DNA of 64,000 nt from the NCBI GenBank assembly GCA_964615365.1, contig CAZTOU010000006.1:98958-162957 (forward strand), written 5' to 3'. The position numbers and the translations under genes are program-made. This stretch comes from CAVXZE01 sp964615365 (lineage in GTDB: Bacteria > Myxococcota_A > UBA9160 > UBA6930). The notes under the pieces are model-generated. The model was not told where the DNA came from. It did not search any database and was given only the letters and a program-made list of their open reading frames with translations. Below, piece by piece: positions 1 to 7,252 of the stretch; position 1 is the stretch's first letter, and every line of letters starts with the position of its first letter.

Positions 1-552
1 GAGGTCGTCCTTCTCGCGGAGTGCGAAGAAATGGAACTGGCCATCGATGGTGCGCGCGTGCGGCGGCGGCGTCCATCCATCCTCGCTGGAATGGAGCACC
101 ACGCCGATCCGCGACTGCAGGTGCAGCACCAAGAGCTCCAGGTCCATGGCCCGGGCGGAGCGCAGCAGGGTCTCGTCGCCGGAATCGGCGCAGGCCTTGA
201 GCCACTCGTCGAGCTTGGAGCGGTCGGGCGCGAAGTCCTGCCAGACGTCGAGATCCAGACAGACCGCGATCTGCTCCGTGGTGGCGTGAGCCATCAAGCT
301 GCCGGCATCGTGCAGGCCCACAGCCTTCGCGGTGAAGCAGAACTCGGCTGGCGGCAGCGCCGGGATCAAGCGCTCCGGCTCCGGTGCCAGATCGATCAGC
401 TCACTCCGCCGCGAGACCGGGGTCTGGCAGACCAGGGCCGTCTGGGCGTCGATGCTGAGCATCGCCATGGCGTCGCGAGCGGCCTCGCGGTCCTGGCGAG
501 CGAGCTGGAGGATTCGGCGCACCTCGGGGGGGAGACTGGGGAGAGCCGCCAT
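1..552 (-). CDS. DUF6178 family protein, 5' part only
   Basis: The minus-strand frame is open from an ATG at 552 to the left edge, so only the first 184 codons are present. The text starts MAALPSLPPEVRRILQLAR and later has FCFTAKAVGLHDAG and IAVCLDLDVWQDF. This matches my memory of the DUF6178 family of deltaproteobacteria, where a repeated pattern of the form 'ITLEDALDLLALASPEQ...LDLD.W' is typical; no biochemical role is known to me. It is divergent from the protease at 639, with 86 bases between the starts. The family usually exceeds 400 residues, so most of the gene lies outside the window. The family call is a recollection, not an alignment. Confidence 0.7.
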   Translation of the reverse strand, partial: MAALPSLPPEVRRILQLARQDREAARDAMAMLSIDAQTALVCQTPVSRRSELIDLAPEPERLIPALPPAEFCFTAKAVGLHDAGSLMAHATTEQIAVCLDLDVWQDFAPDRSKLDEWLKACADSGDETLLRSARAMDLELLVLHLQSRIGVVLHSSEDGWTPPPHARTIDGQFHFFALREKDDL

Positions 553-638
553 GCCGCAGGATCCTAGCCCGCGTGGTCCAAGTGTCGACGTGGTATCTTC
601 GCGGTTTTTCGCCGTGCGAGGGCAACGGGGATGACGGA

Positions 639-1847
639 TTGAACCGACAGATCTGGAGTCGGCTCGCGACGCCGCTTCTCTCTCGGCTCGCGATTCTCTC
701 TGCCGCCCGCGTCGGGGTGCTCCTTCCGGTCGTCCTCTGCTCGGTCTCGGTGGCGCAGGCCCAGGATCCCCCGCCCGACGCGGTGGTCGCGGATCTTCCG
801 TTCCTCGACTCGCCTCTTCCGAGCAGCGTCGTCGTCGATCTCGCCAGGGAGGCCGCAGCTCGTCCTTTTCCGCTGGTTCTCGACACCGGTGCCAGCTACA
901 GCACGGTGACCGCGGGTCTCGCTCGTGAGCTCGGCGTGCCGGTCCGCTCGGCGAAGAGCTCCCCCTACCGGCGCGCCACCTGTCTGGGGCGCGACCTGCA
1001 GTTCCGGGTGGACGCGCGCCGTGGAGACATGGTCTCGCCGACCGGCAGGGAGTTCGGGCTGCTGGGTGGGAACTTCCTCGTCGAATACGTCGTGGAGATC
1101 GATTTTCCGGACCGGCGGGTGCGCTTCCTGGATCCGGACCGCTACCGGGTTCCCGAGGAGGCAGCGTCTCCCGACGAGACCGTGATGCGGATGCAGCTGG
1201 TCTCGAACCGCCCCATCGTCGAGGTCGAGATCGAAGGACATCCGGTGAGTCTGCTCCTCGACACCGGCGCCGCCTACGGCGTCCTGATCGGGGGGCGCGT
1301 CGCCCGCGCCGCGGGCCTCGAGTCCCTCCCCGCCGCAGGGCTTTCGGCCGCGGGGGTGCTGGGAGAGATCGGCGTGGAGTTCTCGGAGGCCAAGAGCGTC
1401 CGGGTGGGGTCCCTGGAGTTCCAGAACCTGCCGGTGATCGTCGCACCCCGCGGCCTCTACCAACAAGGCACCGCCAACGATTCGCTGATCGGATACGACC
1501 TGTTCTCGCAGCTCACCCTGCGGATCGACTATCCCAGGAAGCGGGTGTGGCTGCGCCGCGATCCCGGGGTGCCTCCGATCTTTCTCGGCGCCGACTACAC
1601 ACTGGTGCGTTCGAGCGGAGCCCTGCTCTTCCGCGACGGGAGCAGCATCTTCGCCGCGGCAATCCTCCCGGGAGGCGCGGCGGATCGGATTGGTCTGCAG
1701 CCACAGGACGTGCTCGAGGGTTTCGATGCCAGCGACGAGGAATTCGATCCGGCGAGTCCTCACCATGCGATCGCGGGAGAAGGCCCGGTGCAGATCCGAC
1801 GACGCGGAGAGGGCGGACGCTGGCGCCTGCTCCGCCTCCCACGCTAG
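639..1847 (+). CDS. Secreted retropepsin-like aspartyl protease with C-terminal PDZ-like region
   Basis: The protein has 402 residues. Two half-sites of the retroviral/pepsin-like aspartyl protease fold are visible in tandem: LDTGASYS (Asp about 82) and LLDTGAAYG (Asp about 208). Each is followed by hydrophobic strands and an 'LLGGNFL' or 'LIGYDLF' segment typical of this family. Residues about 325-400 look like a PDZ domain (PGGAADRIGLQPQDVLEGF). I chose the TTG at 639, preceded by a purine-rich stretch (GGGGATGACGGA), because it gives a clean signal peptide ending AQAQ; an ATG at 573 is in frame but adds a non-signal-like leader. Export to the periplasm is inferred. Its TAG stop lies inside a repeat arm. 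Confidence 0.8.
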   Translation: MNRQIWSRLATPLLSRLAILSAARVGVLLPVVLCSVSVAQAQDPPPDAVVADLPFLDSPLPSSVVVDLAREAAARPFPLVLDTGASYSTVTAGLARELGVPVRSAKSSPYRRATCLGRDLQFRVDARRGDMVSPTGREFGLLGGNFLVEYVVEIDFPDRRVRFLDPDRYRVPEEAASPDETVMRMQLVSNRPIVEVEIEGHPVSLLLDTGAAYGVLIGGRVARAAGLESLPAAGLSAAGVLGEIGVEFSEAKSVRVGSLEFQNLPVIVAPRGLYQQGTANDSLIGYDLFSQLTLRIDYPRKRVWLRRDPGVPPIFLGADYTLVRSSGALLFRDGSSIFAAAILPGGAADRIGLQPQDVLEGFDASDEEFDPASPHHAIAGEGPVQIRRRGEGGRWRLLRLPR

Positions 1848-1918
1848 CCCGAATCATTCATGAGCGCTCTACTGTGCTCTTGGCGTCCTCGCGACGAGCT
1901 TCATGAATGATCCGGGCT
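1845..1918. repeat. Inverted pair of dispersed repeat units (R2 type)
   Basis: The left arm (1846-1863, AGCCCGAATCATTCATGA) and right arm (1901-1918) are reverse complements with one mismatch over 18 bases, separated by 37 bases. The left arm supplies the TAG stop of the protease gene. A single copy of the same motif recurs at 14491-14510, and the related R1 unit recurs at several intergenic sites. Confidence 0.8.
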
Positions 1919-1960
1919 GGAACCGGACTCCCGCTCCGCGGTGTCCGCTATCCTGCTCGG

Positions 1961-2575
1961 GTGCCGACGATCGACGACGTTCGAAAGGGTCTTGGGGAGT
2001 ACACTCCCCGGATCCTCTCCGCCGGGGAATTTCAGCAGGCCGCCGTGGCCGTGGTCCTGCGCGAGGTCGAGGATCACCGGGCGGAGGTGCTCTTCATCAA
2101 GCGCGCCGACCGTCTCGGGGATCCCTGGTCCGGTCACATGGCCTTTCCCGGTGGCCGCCTGGCCCTGGACGACGCGACGATCCAATCCGCAGCCGAACGC
2201 GAGACCCTGGAGGAGGTCGGTCTCTCCTTGCAGGAGGCGGAGAGGCTCGGTCGACTCGACGACCTTGAAGGTCTCCAAGGCGCCGGCCGTTCCGCGGGAA
2301 TCGTGATCTCCGCGTTCGTCTATCACCACGAATCGCCAGGCCGTCTGCGCGTCAGCGACGAGGCGGAGGAAGCCTTCTGGGTCTCCCTCTCCGACCTATC
2401 GGATCCCGCGCGGCAGGTCGACTACAACCATCCCCTGCTGCCCTCGGAGACCTATCCCGGCATCCTGGTGGGAGACCCGGACCGGCACGTGGTTTGGGGG
2501 CTCACCTACCGCTTCGTGGAGGGGTTCCTGGCCGTCGCGGGCACGTCTCTGCCGCCTCGCGACGCGACCCGGTGA
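1961..2575 (+). CDS. Nudix hydrolase, CoA-pyrophosphatase type
   Basis: The protein has 204 residues. It probably hydrolyses CoA or another nucleoside diphosphate derivative to phosphopantetheine and 3',5'-ADP. The CoA-specific signature is present: VLFIKRADRLGDPWSGHMAF, followed by PGG at 63-65. The Nudix box follows (RETLEEVGL, with Arg80, Glu81, Glu84 and Glu85), where Glu residues bind Mg2+. The GTG at 1961 is chosen because the upstream in-frame ATG at 1907 lies inside the repeat arm at 1901-1918 and adds residues without family resemblance. The gene ends within a dispersed R1 repeat, head-on with the ACT-domain gene. Confidence 0.82.
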   Translation: MPTIDDVRKGLGEYTPRILSAGEFQQAAVAVVLREVEDHRAEVLFIKRADRLGDPWSGHMAFPGGRLALDDATIQSAAERETLEEVGLSLQEAERLGRLDDLEGLQGAGRSAGIVISAFVYHHESPGRLRVSDEAEEAFWVSLSDLSDPARQVDYNHPLLPSETYPGILVGDPDRHVVWGLTYRFVEGFLAVAGTSLPPRDATR

Positions 2576-2592
2576 GAAAAGCGGGCTAGATC
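2561..2592 (+). repeat. Dispersed repeat R1, copy 1
   Basis: The core is GGTGAGAAAAGCGGGCTAG, preceded by CGCGACCC. The TGA serves as the Nudix stop codon and CTA is the reverse-strand stop of the facing gene, so one unit terminates both reading frames. Confidence 0.85.
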
Positions 2593-3122
2593 GCCGTCAG
2601 GGCGACGTCGATCACCAGGCGGTCGGCCTCGATCTCGAGGGCCTGGCGCAGATCGGCGCTCTCCACGTCGTCGGGAACCTCGGCGGAGATCACCATCTCG
2701 TAGTGCGGCGAGCCCCCTGGACCCGGTCGGCTCCGCGTCGAGAGATCGACGATGTTGACGCGGCGATCGGCGAGGATGCCGCAGATCGCGGCGACGATGC
2801 CCGCGCGATCCTCCCCCGACGCTTCCACCCGGTACAGCTTGGTTCCGGGCGCGGGGATGGAGGATCGCGGTCCTTCCTCCATGTGCCGCAGCAGGATGGT
2901 GAGTCCGTGGTCTCGCTCCAGTCGCTTCACGCCGACGGCCAGGCGATCGCCCGCGCCATCGGAGATGGAGGAGCAGAGGAGAATGACGGCGAAGTCGGTG
3001 CCCAGGATCGTCATCCGCGAATCTTCCAGGTTCGCATCCGCTTCGAGCACGAGTCGGGCGAGGTCTGCGACCAGACCGGGCCGGTCCTTGCCGATCGCGG
3101 AGAGAATGAACCAGCGCTTCAT
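2586..3122 (-). CDS. GcvR-like double ACT-domain regulator
   Basis: The protein has 178 residues with two ACT-like domains. The first opens WFILSAIGKDRPGLVADLAR; the second has LYRVEASGEDRAGIVAAICG. This is the architecture of the glycine-cleavage-system repressor GcvR and its relatives, which sense amino acids through ACT domains. The start is the ATG at 3122, preceded by AAGGAG five bases upstream; longer in-frame starts have no such site. No glycine-cleavage genes are nearby, so the regulated target cannot be read from the context. It converges with the Nudix gene, with the stop inside an R1 repeat. Confidence 0.75.
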   Translation of the reverse strand: MKRWFILSAIGKDRPGLVADLARLVLEADANLEDSRMTILGTDFAVILLCSSISDGAGDRLAVGVKRLERDHGLTILLRHMEEGPRSSIPAPGTKLYRVEASGEDRAGIVAAICGILADRRVNIVDLSTRSRPGPGGSPHYEMVISAEVPDDVESADLRQALEIEADRLVIDVALTAI

Positions 3123-3368
3123 GTGCACTCCTTCCCCTTCGGGTGTCGGAGCCCCGATCTGCCCCCGGCGGCGCTGGATGGACCTGGATTCCGCTGCCGC
3201 GCCGCGCAGGTCCGAGGCTGGACCCACCTTCCCAGGGTAGCATCTCGCGCTCTTGGCTCATCACCGCGGGAGCCTACAATCCGCAACGATGCTTCTCGTC
3301 GGGCGCATTCCTCTTCGCTTCGATCGAATCCTCGATCGGGCCAGGCGCGGGGTGCACGGATCGGACGG

Positions 3369-4793
3369 ATGAGCGAGGTGCAACCCGATGGCGGCAACGC
3401 CGTGGATGCCGCGATTGCGGCCGGCTTCGCCTCCGCAATGGCCGAGCCGGCGCTCACGAGTCTCGGTGGCGGCGGATTCCTGCTCGCGAGGGGCGTGGAG
3501 GGCAACGCGATCCTCTTCGACTTCTTCGTCGATACCCCGGGCAGGGGTCTCCCGCCCGGCGATCTGGAGCCGCACTTCCTGCCGGTCACCGTGCGCTTCC
3601 CCGGCTCGGATCAGGTCTTCAATACCGGGCTCGGCTCCGCCGCGGTCCCGGGTAACCTCCGGGGCTACCTCCACGCCCACCAGCGGCTCGGCCGGCTGCC
3701 GCTCCGAGAGGTGCTGGCGCCTGCGATCGAGCTGGCCCGAGAGGGCGTTCGGCTCAATCGGCACCAGGCCTATTTTCTCGAGCTGCTGCGGCCGATCCTG
3801 ACACTCACTCCGGCGGGCCGATCCCTCTTCGAGCCGGACGGGCGCTACCTCGGCGTGGGGGACTCTCTGGTGAACCCGGACCTCGCCTCCTTCCTCGAGG
3901 AGCTTCCCGCCGACCGGGGCCGCGACTTCTACAGCGGCGCCGTTGCGGAGCGGATCGGCAGGGACATGAGCGCCGGGGGTGGAACGCTCACCCGAGAGGA
4001 TCTGGCCTCCTACAGGGTCGTCGAGCACGCACCCCTGGAGGTGCGGTATCGGGGCCATCGGCTGCTCACGAATCCCCCGCCCAGTGTCGGTGGCTCCTTG
4101 ATCGCGCTCTCTCTCGGGCTGCTCGAGCGCAGCCCACCCGCCAGCTTCGGTGTGGACTCCGCGGATCATGCCGTGCGCATGGTCGAGGTCATGGAAGAGG
4201 TCGCGCGGCGCCGCGTCGGAGGAGAGGCTCCGCAGTTCGATCGCGGAACCACCCACGTGAGCGTCAGCGACGGACGGGGGAACGTGGCGAGCCTCACCAC
4301 GTCCAACGGGGAAGGATCGGGGTACCTGGCCCCAGGCACGGGGATCATGCTCAACAACATGATGGGTGAGGACGATCTCCATCCGGAAGGGTTCTTCGCC
4401 TCCCCCCCAGCGGAGCGGGTGGCCTCGATGATGTCTCCCTCGGTGCTTCTGTCCGGAGACCGGGTGCGACTGGTGCTCGGAAGCGGAGGGAGCAAGCGGA
4501 TCCGGACCGCCCTACTCCAAGTGATCAGCAACACCGTCGATTTCGATCTCGGTGTCCGCGCGGCGGTCGAGCGGCCGCGCCTGCACTGGGACGAGTCCCA
4601 GGTCCAGGCGGAGCCCGGATTCCCACCCGCGGTGATCGAAGCGCTCGAGGGTCGGTGGCCCGTCAACGAGTGGACCGAGCGCAACGTCTACTTTGGCGGC
4701 GTGCACGCCGTCGCTCCCCAGGGGGCAGGCGCCGGTGATCCGCGCCGGGGCGGCGATGCCGGGGTGGTGGAAGCGCGACACGAGCGAGATTAG
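3369..4793 (+). CDS. Gamma-glutamyltransferase family protein, shortened
   Basis: The protein has 474 residues. The family cleaves gamma-glutamyl bonds and self-processes at a threonine. Visible hallmarks are GGNAVDAAIAAGFASAM, LTSLGGGGFLL, the processing site GTTHVSVSD (nucleophile probably Thr294), SNGEGSG, MSPSVLL and LGSGGSKRIRTALLQ. Two expected stretches appear missing. The conserved N-terminal 'GVVAAGHPLTAEAG' segment before GGNAVDAA is absent, and the region between MVEVMEE and the processing Thr is some tens of residues shorter than I expect. No export signal is seen at the chosen ATG, and the bases upstream (3123-3368) do not supply one in any frame. The gene could be a divergent subfamily or a decaying copy. 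Its stop is one base before mlaA. Confidence 0.7.
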   Translation: MSEVQPDGGNAVDAAIAAGFASAMAEPALTSLGGGGFLLARGVEGNAILFDFFVDTPGRGLPPGDLEPHFLPVTVRFPGSDQVFNTGLGSAAVPGNLRGYLHAHQRLGRLPLREVLAPAIELAREGVRLNRHQAYFLELLRPILTLTPAGRSLFEPDGRYLGVGDSLVNPDLASFLEELPADRGRDFYSGAVAERIGRDMSAGGGTLTREDLASYRVVEHAPLEVRYRGHRLLTNPPPSVGGSLIALSLGLLERSPPASFGVDSADHAVRMVEVMEEVARRRVGGEAPQFDRGTTHVSVSDGRGNVASLTTSNGEGSGYLAPGTGIMLNNMMGEDDLHPEGFFASPPAERVASMMSPSVLLSGDRVRLVLGSGGSKRIRTALLQVISNTVDFDLGVRAAVERPRLHWDESQVQAEPGFPPAVIEALEGRWPVNEWTERNVYFGGVHAVAPQGAGAGDPRRGGDAGVVEARHERD

Positions 4794-4794
4794 A

Positions 4795-5595
4795 ATGTCG
4801 ACGCCCGGGTTCCCCGCCCGGGGGGGGGATTGGTTGGCGCGCCGAACCTGGATCCTGCGTGCGTCGATCCTGGCGGTGAGCATCGCGGTCCTGTCTGCCG
4901 GTTGTGCCACGGCCAGGGCGGAGCTGGGTGCGGATTCCGCGGACGTGGACTGGCTGTTCGACGACGACGCGCCGGATCCGGCGGATCGGGATCCCTTCGA
5001 GCCGCTCAACCGGGGGGTCTTCGGATGCAACGAGGTGGTCTACACCTGGCTCATCGATCCCTTCGCCACCGCCTACGAGTGGGTGGTGCCGGCCACGGGT
5101 CGTAGGGCGGTGCGTCGGTTCTTCTCGAATCTGAGTGAGCCGGTCACCTTCGCGAACGATCTGCTTCAGTTCGAGCCGCAGCGGGCGGGCTCGAGCGGGG
5201 CCCGCTTCCTGATCAACTCCACGGTCGGCCTGGCCGGGCTCTTCGATCCGGCCTCGGCCTGGGGGATCGAGCGACACGCCAGCGACTTCGGCGGGACCCT
5301 CGCGGTCTATCGGATCGGCAGCGGTCCCTACGTCGTCATCCCGCTCATGGGCCCCTCGAACGTTCGCGACACCGTCGGGGGGGTTATCGACGGGCTGATT
5401 CGCCCCGACACCTGGCTCCTCACCCCCGGCACGCGGCTCGTCATCTCGGCCAGCGACGGATTCACGCACTACGGGATCGAGCGCGAGCGGATGGATGCGC
5501 TCCGCGATACCTCCGTCGACTTCTACGCCGCCCTGCGGAGTGCCTACCTGATGGATCGCGACGCGCGGATCGAGGCGCTGATCGCCTCCGACTGA
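4795..5595 (+). CDS. mlaA: MlaA (VacJ) family outer-membrane lipoprotein
   Basis: The protein has 266 residues. MlaA sits in the outer membrane and passes mislocalised phospholipids to periplasmic MlaC. The N-terminus is a lipoprotein signal (RTWILRASILAVSIAVLSAGC; lipid Cys about 37). The core carries DPFEPLNRGVFGCNEVVYTW, FFSNLSEPVTFANDLLQ, RFLINSTVGLAGLFDPA and VVIPLMGPSNVRDTVG, all characteristic. I start at the ATG at 4795, directly after the preceding stop. It faces mlaC, with six bases between the stops, so the two Mla components are neighbours but not one operon. Confidence 0.93.
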   Translation: MSTPGFPARGGDWLARRTWILRASILAVSIAVLSAGCATARAELGADSADVDWLFDDDAPDPADRDPFEPLNRGVFGCNEVVYTWLIDPFATAYEWVVPATGRRAVRRFFSNLSEPVTFANDLLQFEPQRAGSSGARFLINSTVGLAGLFDPASAWGIERHASDFGGTLAVYRIGSGPYVVIPLMGPSNVRDTVGGVIDGLIRPDTWLLTPGTRLVISASDGFTHYGIERERMDALRDTSVDFYAALRSAYLMDRDARIEALIASD

Positions 5596-5601
5596 AGCGC
5601 A

Positions 5602-6216
5602 TCAGGGGGAGGCGCTCTTCTCTTCCAGCGAGGCGAGAAGGTGCTCGAAGCCATCGCGCTTGAACACCGACGAGTACTCGGACCGCCGCAGGTTCAGCTC
5701 GCTCACCGTGCCATTCAGGAAGACATCGATGATTCGCCAGCGGCCCTCCGCGTTGCGGAGCCGGTAGTCGAGCTCGATCGGGTCCTCGTCCACGAGGATG
5801 ATCTGCGTCCGTACCATGAGGGTCTCGTGGCTGGCGGGCTCGACGCCCGTCACCTCGAACTGCTGGCCGGAGTACTCGTCGAAGCGGTCGGCGTAGGTGT
5901 AGACGGTGAGGCGGGTGAAGCTCGAGAGCCAGCGCTCGCGGTCCGTCTCCGAGAGCGTCCTCCAGTGTCTCCCGAGCGTCTTCGCCGACATGAAGGGAAG
6001 GTCGTAGACCTGCTGGATCACCGGATCGAGCCGGGCGTAGCGCTGCGGGTGGTCCAGTCGGTCGCCGAGCTTCATCACCTCGAGAAGCGCGGCGTGGAGC
6101 CGCTCCACCGCGGCGCGGGCGGCGGCGCTGCCGTCTCCCGTGTCGTCGGCGCGGCCGCGGGTGGCCTGTAGGGGAGGCAGAACGACGAGGGCCAGGACGA
6201 GCAGGAGGCGGATCAC
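5602..6216 (-). CDS. mlaC: MlaC/Ttg2D-type periplasmic phospholipid-binding protein
   Basis: The protein has 204 residues with an N-terminal signal peptide (MIRLLLVLALVVLPPLQATR). MlaC ferries phospholipid between MlaA and the inner-membrane MlaFEDB transporter. Family features are LDPVIQQVYDLPFMSAKTLG, LTVYTYADRFDEYSG, an 'ELDYRLRNAEGRWRIIDVF' strand and 'NLRRSEYSSVFKRDGFEHLL'. No mlaD, mlaE or mlaF is in the window. It converges with mlaA. Confidence 0.9.
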   Translation of the reverse strand: MIRLLLVLALVVLPPLQATRGRADDTGDGSAAARAAVERLHAALLEVMKLGDRLDHPQRYARLDPVIQQVYDLPFMSAKTLGRHWRTLSETDRERWLSSFTRLTVYTYADRFDEYSGQQFEVTGVEPASHETLMVRTQIILVDEDPIELDYRLRNAEGRWRIIDVFLNGTVSELNLRRSEYSSVFKRDGFEHLLASLEEKSASP

Positions 6217-6251
6217 GGACGAATTCTAGCCCCTTCCCCGGCCGAGACGAA

Positions 6252-7127
6252 CTACCCTTCGCCGAGAGCAAAGCTCGCGACGGCCTCGGAGAAGCCCTCC
6301 GGATTGTCAGTCATCACCGAGTGGCCGGCGCGCGCAACGACGGCGAGCTGCGCGTCGGGCAGTACCTCCTCGACCATCCGCTCCGCGGTGTCGGGGTCGA
6401 GGACATCGGAGGCGGCCCCGCGGACGACCAAGGTGGGACAGGAGATCCCAGCCAGGGCCTCCCATAGCTCCTTCGTCGTTGTCTTCTCCAGCGCCTCGGC
6501 TGCCGCAGCCGTCTGCTCGCTCCGGAATGCGTGAAAGGCGGGATCGGTCTTGCGCTCGTAACGGCCGTCCTCCCGCTCGCGCATTCCGTAGCGAGCCATT
6601 CGCGCCAGTGCCGCGGATCCCGCCGCCGGGTAGGCACGGGCCAGGGCGCTCTCGCAGTCGGCCAGGGACGCGAAGGTGAGAGCGATGCCCCTCTCCACGT
6701 CGGTGCTGATGCGGCTCGTGCCTCGGGGATCGAGCTCGGGGCCCGAGTCGACGAGAACCAGGCCCGCGAGTCGCTCGGGGTGCTGCGCTGCGAAGAGGGT
6801 CGAGATCCGGCCTCCAAGGGAGTGGCCGACCAGCACCAGCCGATCGATTCCCAGCGCTGTGGTGACGTTCTCCAGGTCGCGCACATGGCTCTGGTAGTCG
6901 TAACGCCGCTCCGGGTCGTGGGCGGAATCGCCGTGACCGCGCAGGTCCATCGCGATGGTCCGGTAGTGGCGAGCCACCACCGGTGCAAAGTCGTCCCAGA
7001 TGTGAGCCTCGTTGCCGAAGCCGTGAAGCAGCAGCATCGCGACGCCCTCCTGGCTCCACTCGAGCAGGTGGATCGAGAGGCCATCTGCGACGGTGATGCT
7101 CCGGGACCACGGCTCCACGTGAAGCAT
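6252..7127 (-). CDS. Alpha/beta-hydrolase fold protein
   Basis: The protein has 291 residues. The fold is shown by the oxyanion segment LLLHGFGNEAHIWDDFAPVV, MDLRGHGDSAH and the nucleophile elbow VLVGHSLGG (Ser about 103). Later come a Val-Leu-Asp acid region and a histidine in VVARAGHSVMTDNPEGF. The substrate cannot be predicted. The ATG at 7127 is preferred over an in-frame start at 7163 because of GGAG about ten bases upstream, but this is not certain. It lies 35 bases downstream of mlaC's start and could share its transcript. Confidence 0.8.
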   Translation of the reverse strand: MLHVEPWSRSITVADGLSIHLLEWSQEGVAMLLLHGFGNEAHIWDDFAPVVARHYRTIAMDLRGHGDSAHDPERRYDYQSHVRDLENVTTALGIDRLVLVGHSLGGRISTLFAAQHPERLAGLVLVDSGPELDPRGTSRISTDVERGIALTFASLADCESALARAYPAAGSAALARMARYGMREREDGRYERKTDPAFHAFRSEQTAAAAEALEKTTTKELWEALAGISCPTLVVRGAASDVLDPDTAERMVEEVLPDAQLAVVARAGHSVMTDNPEGFSEAVASFALGEG

Positions 7128-7180
7128 CCTAACAGGCTCCGTCGACTTCTGGACTTCGCCCACCGCGACGCGCCGCCAAC

Positions 7181-7203
7181 CGGCGATGATCTTGGGCTAG
7201 ACT
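7181..7203 (+). promoter_or_regulatory. Possible promoter of the aconitase gene, R1-like
   Basis: The string CGGCGATGATCTTGGGC (17 bases) sits directly before TAGACT, about 50 bases upstream of the aconitase start. It resembles the R1 repeat block CGGTGAGAAATGCGGGC in length and at about ten positions, as though it were a degenerate copy. This is inference from pattern only. Confidence 0.35.
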
Positions 7204-7252
7204 CGCGGCCGGCGGAACCTGCCAACCCCCTCCTCTTCTCCACGAGGGATCC

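Noticed and set aside
1907..1960. Upstream ATG start for the Nudix gene
   Set aside because: It lies within the R2 repeat arm, and the added 18 residues do not resemble Nudix proteins; GTG at 1961 is preferred.
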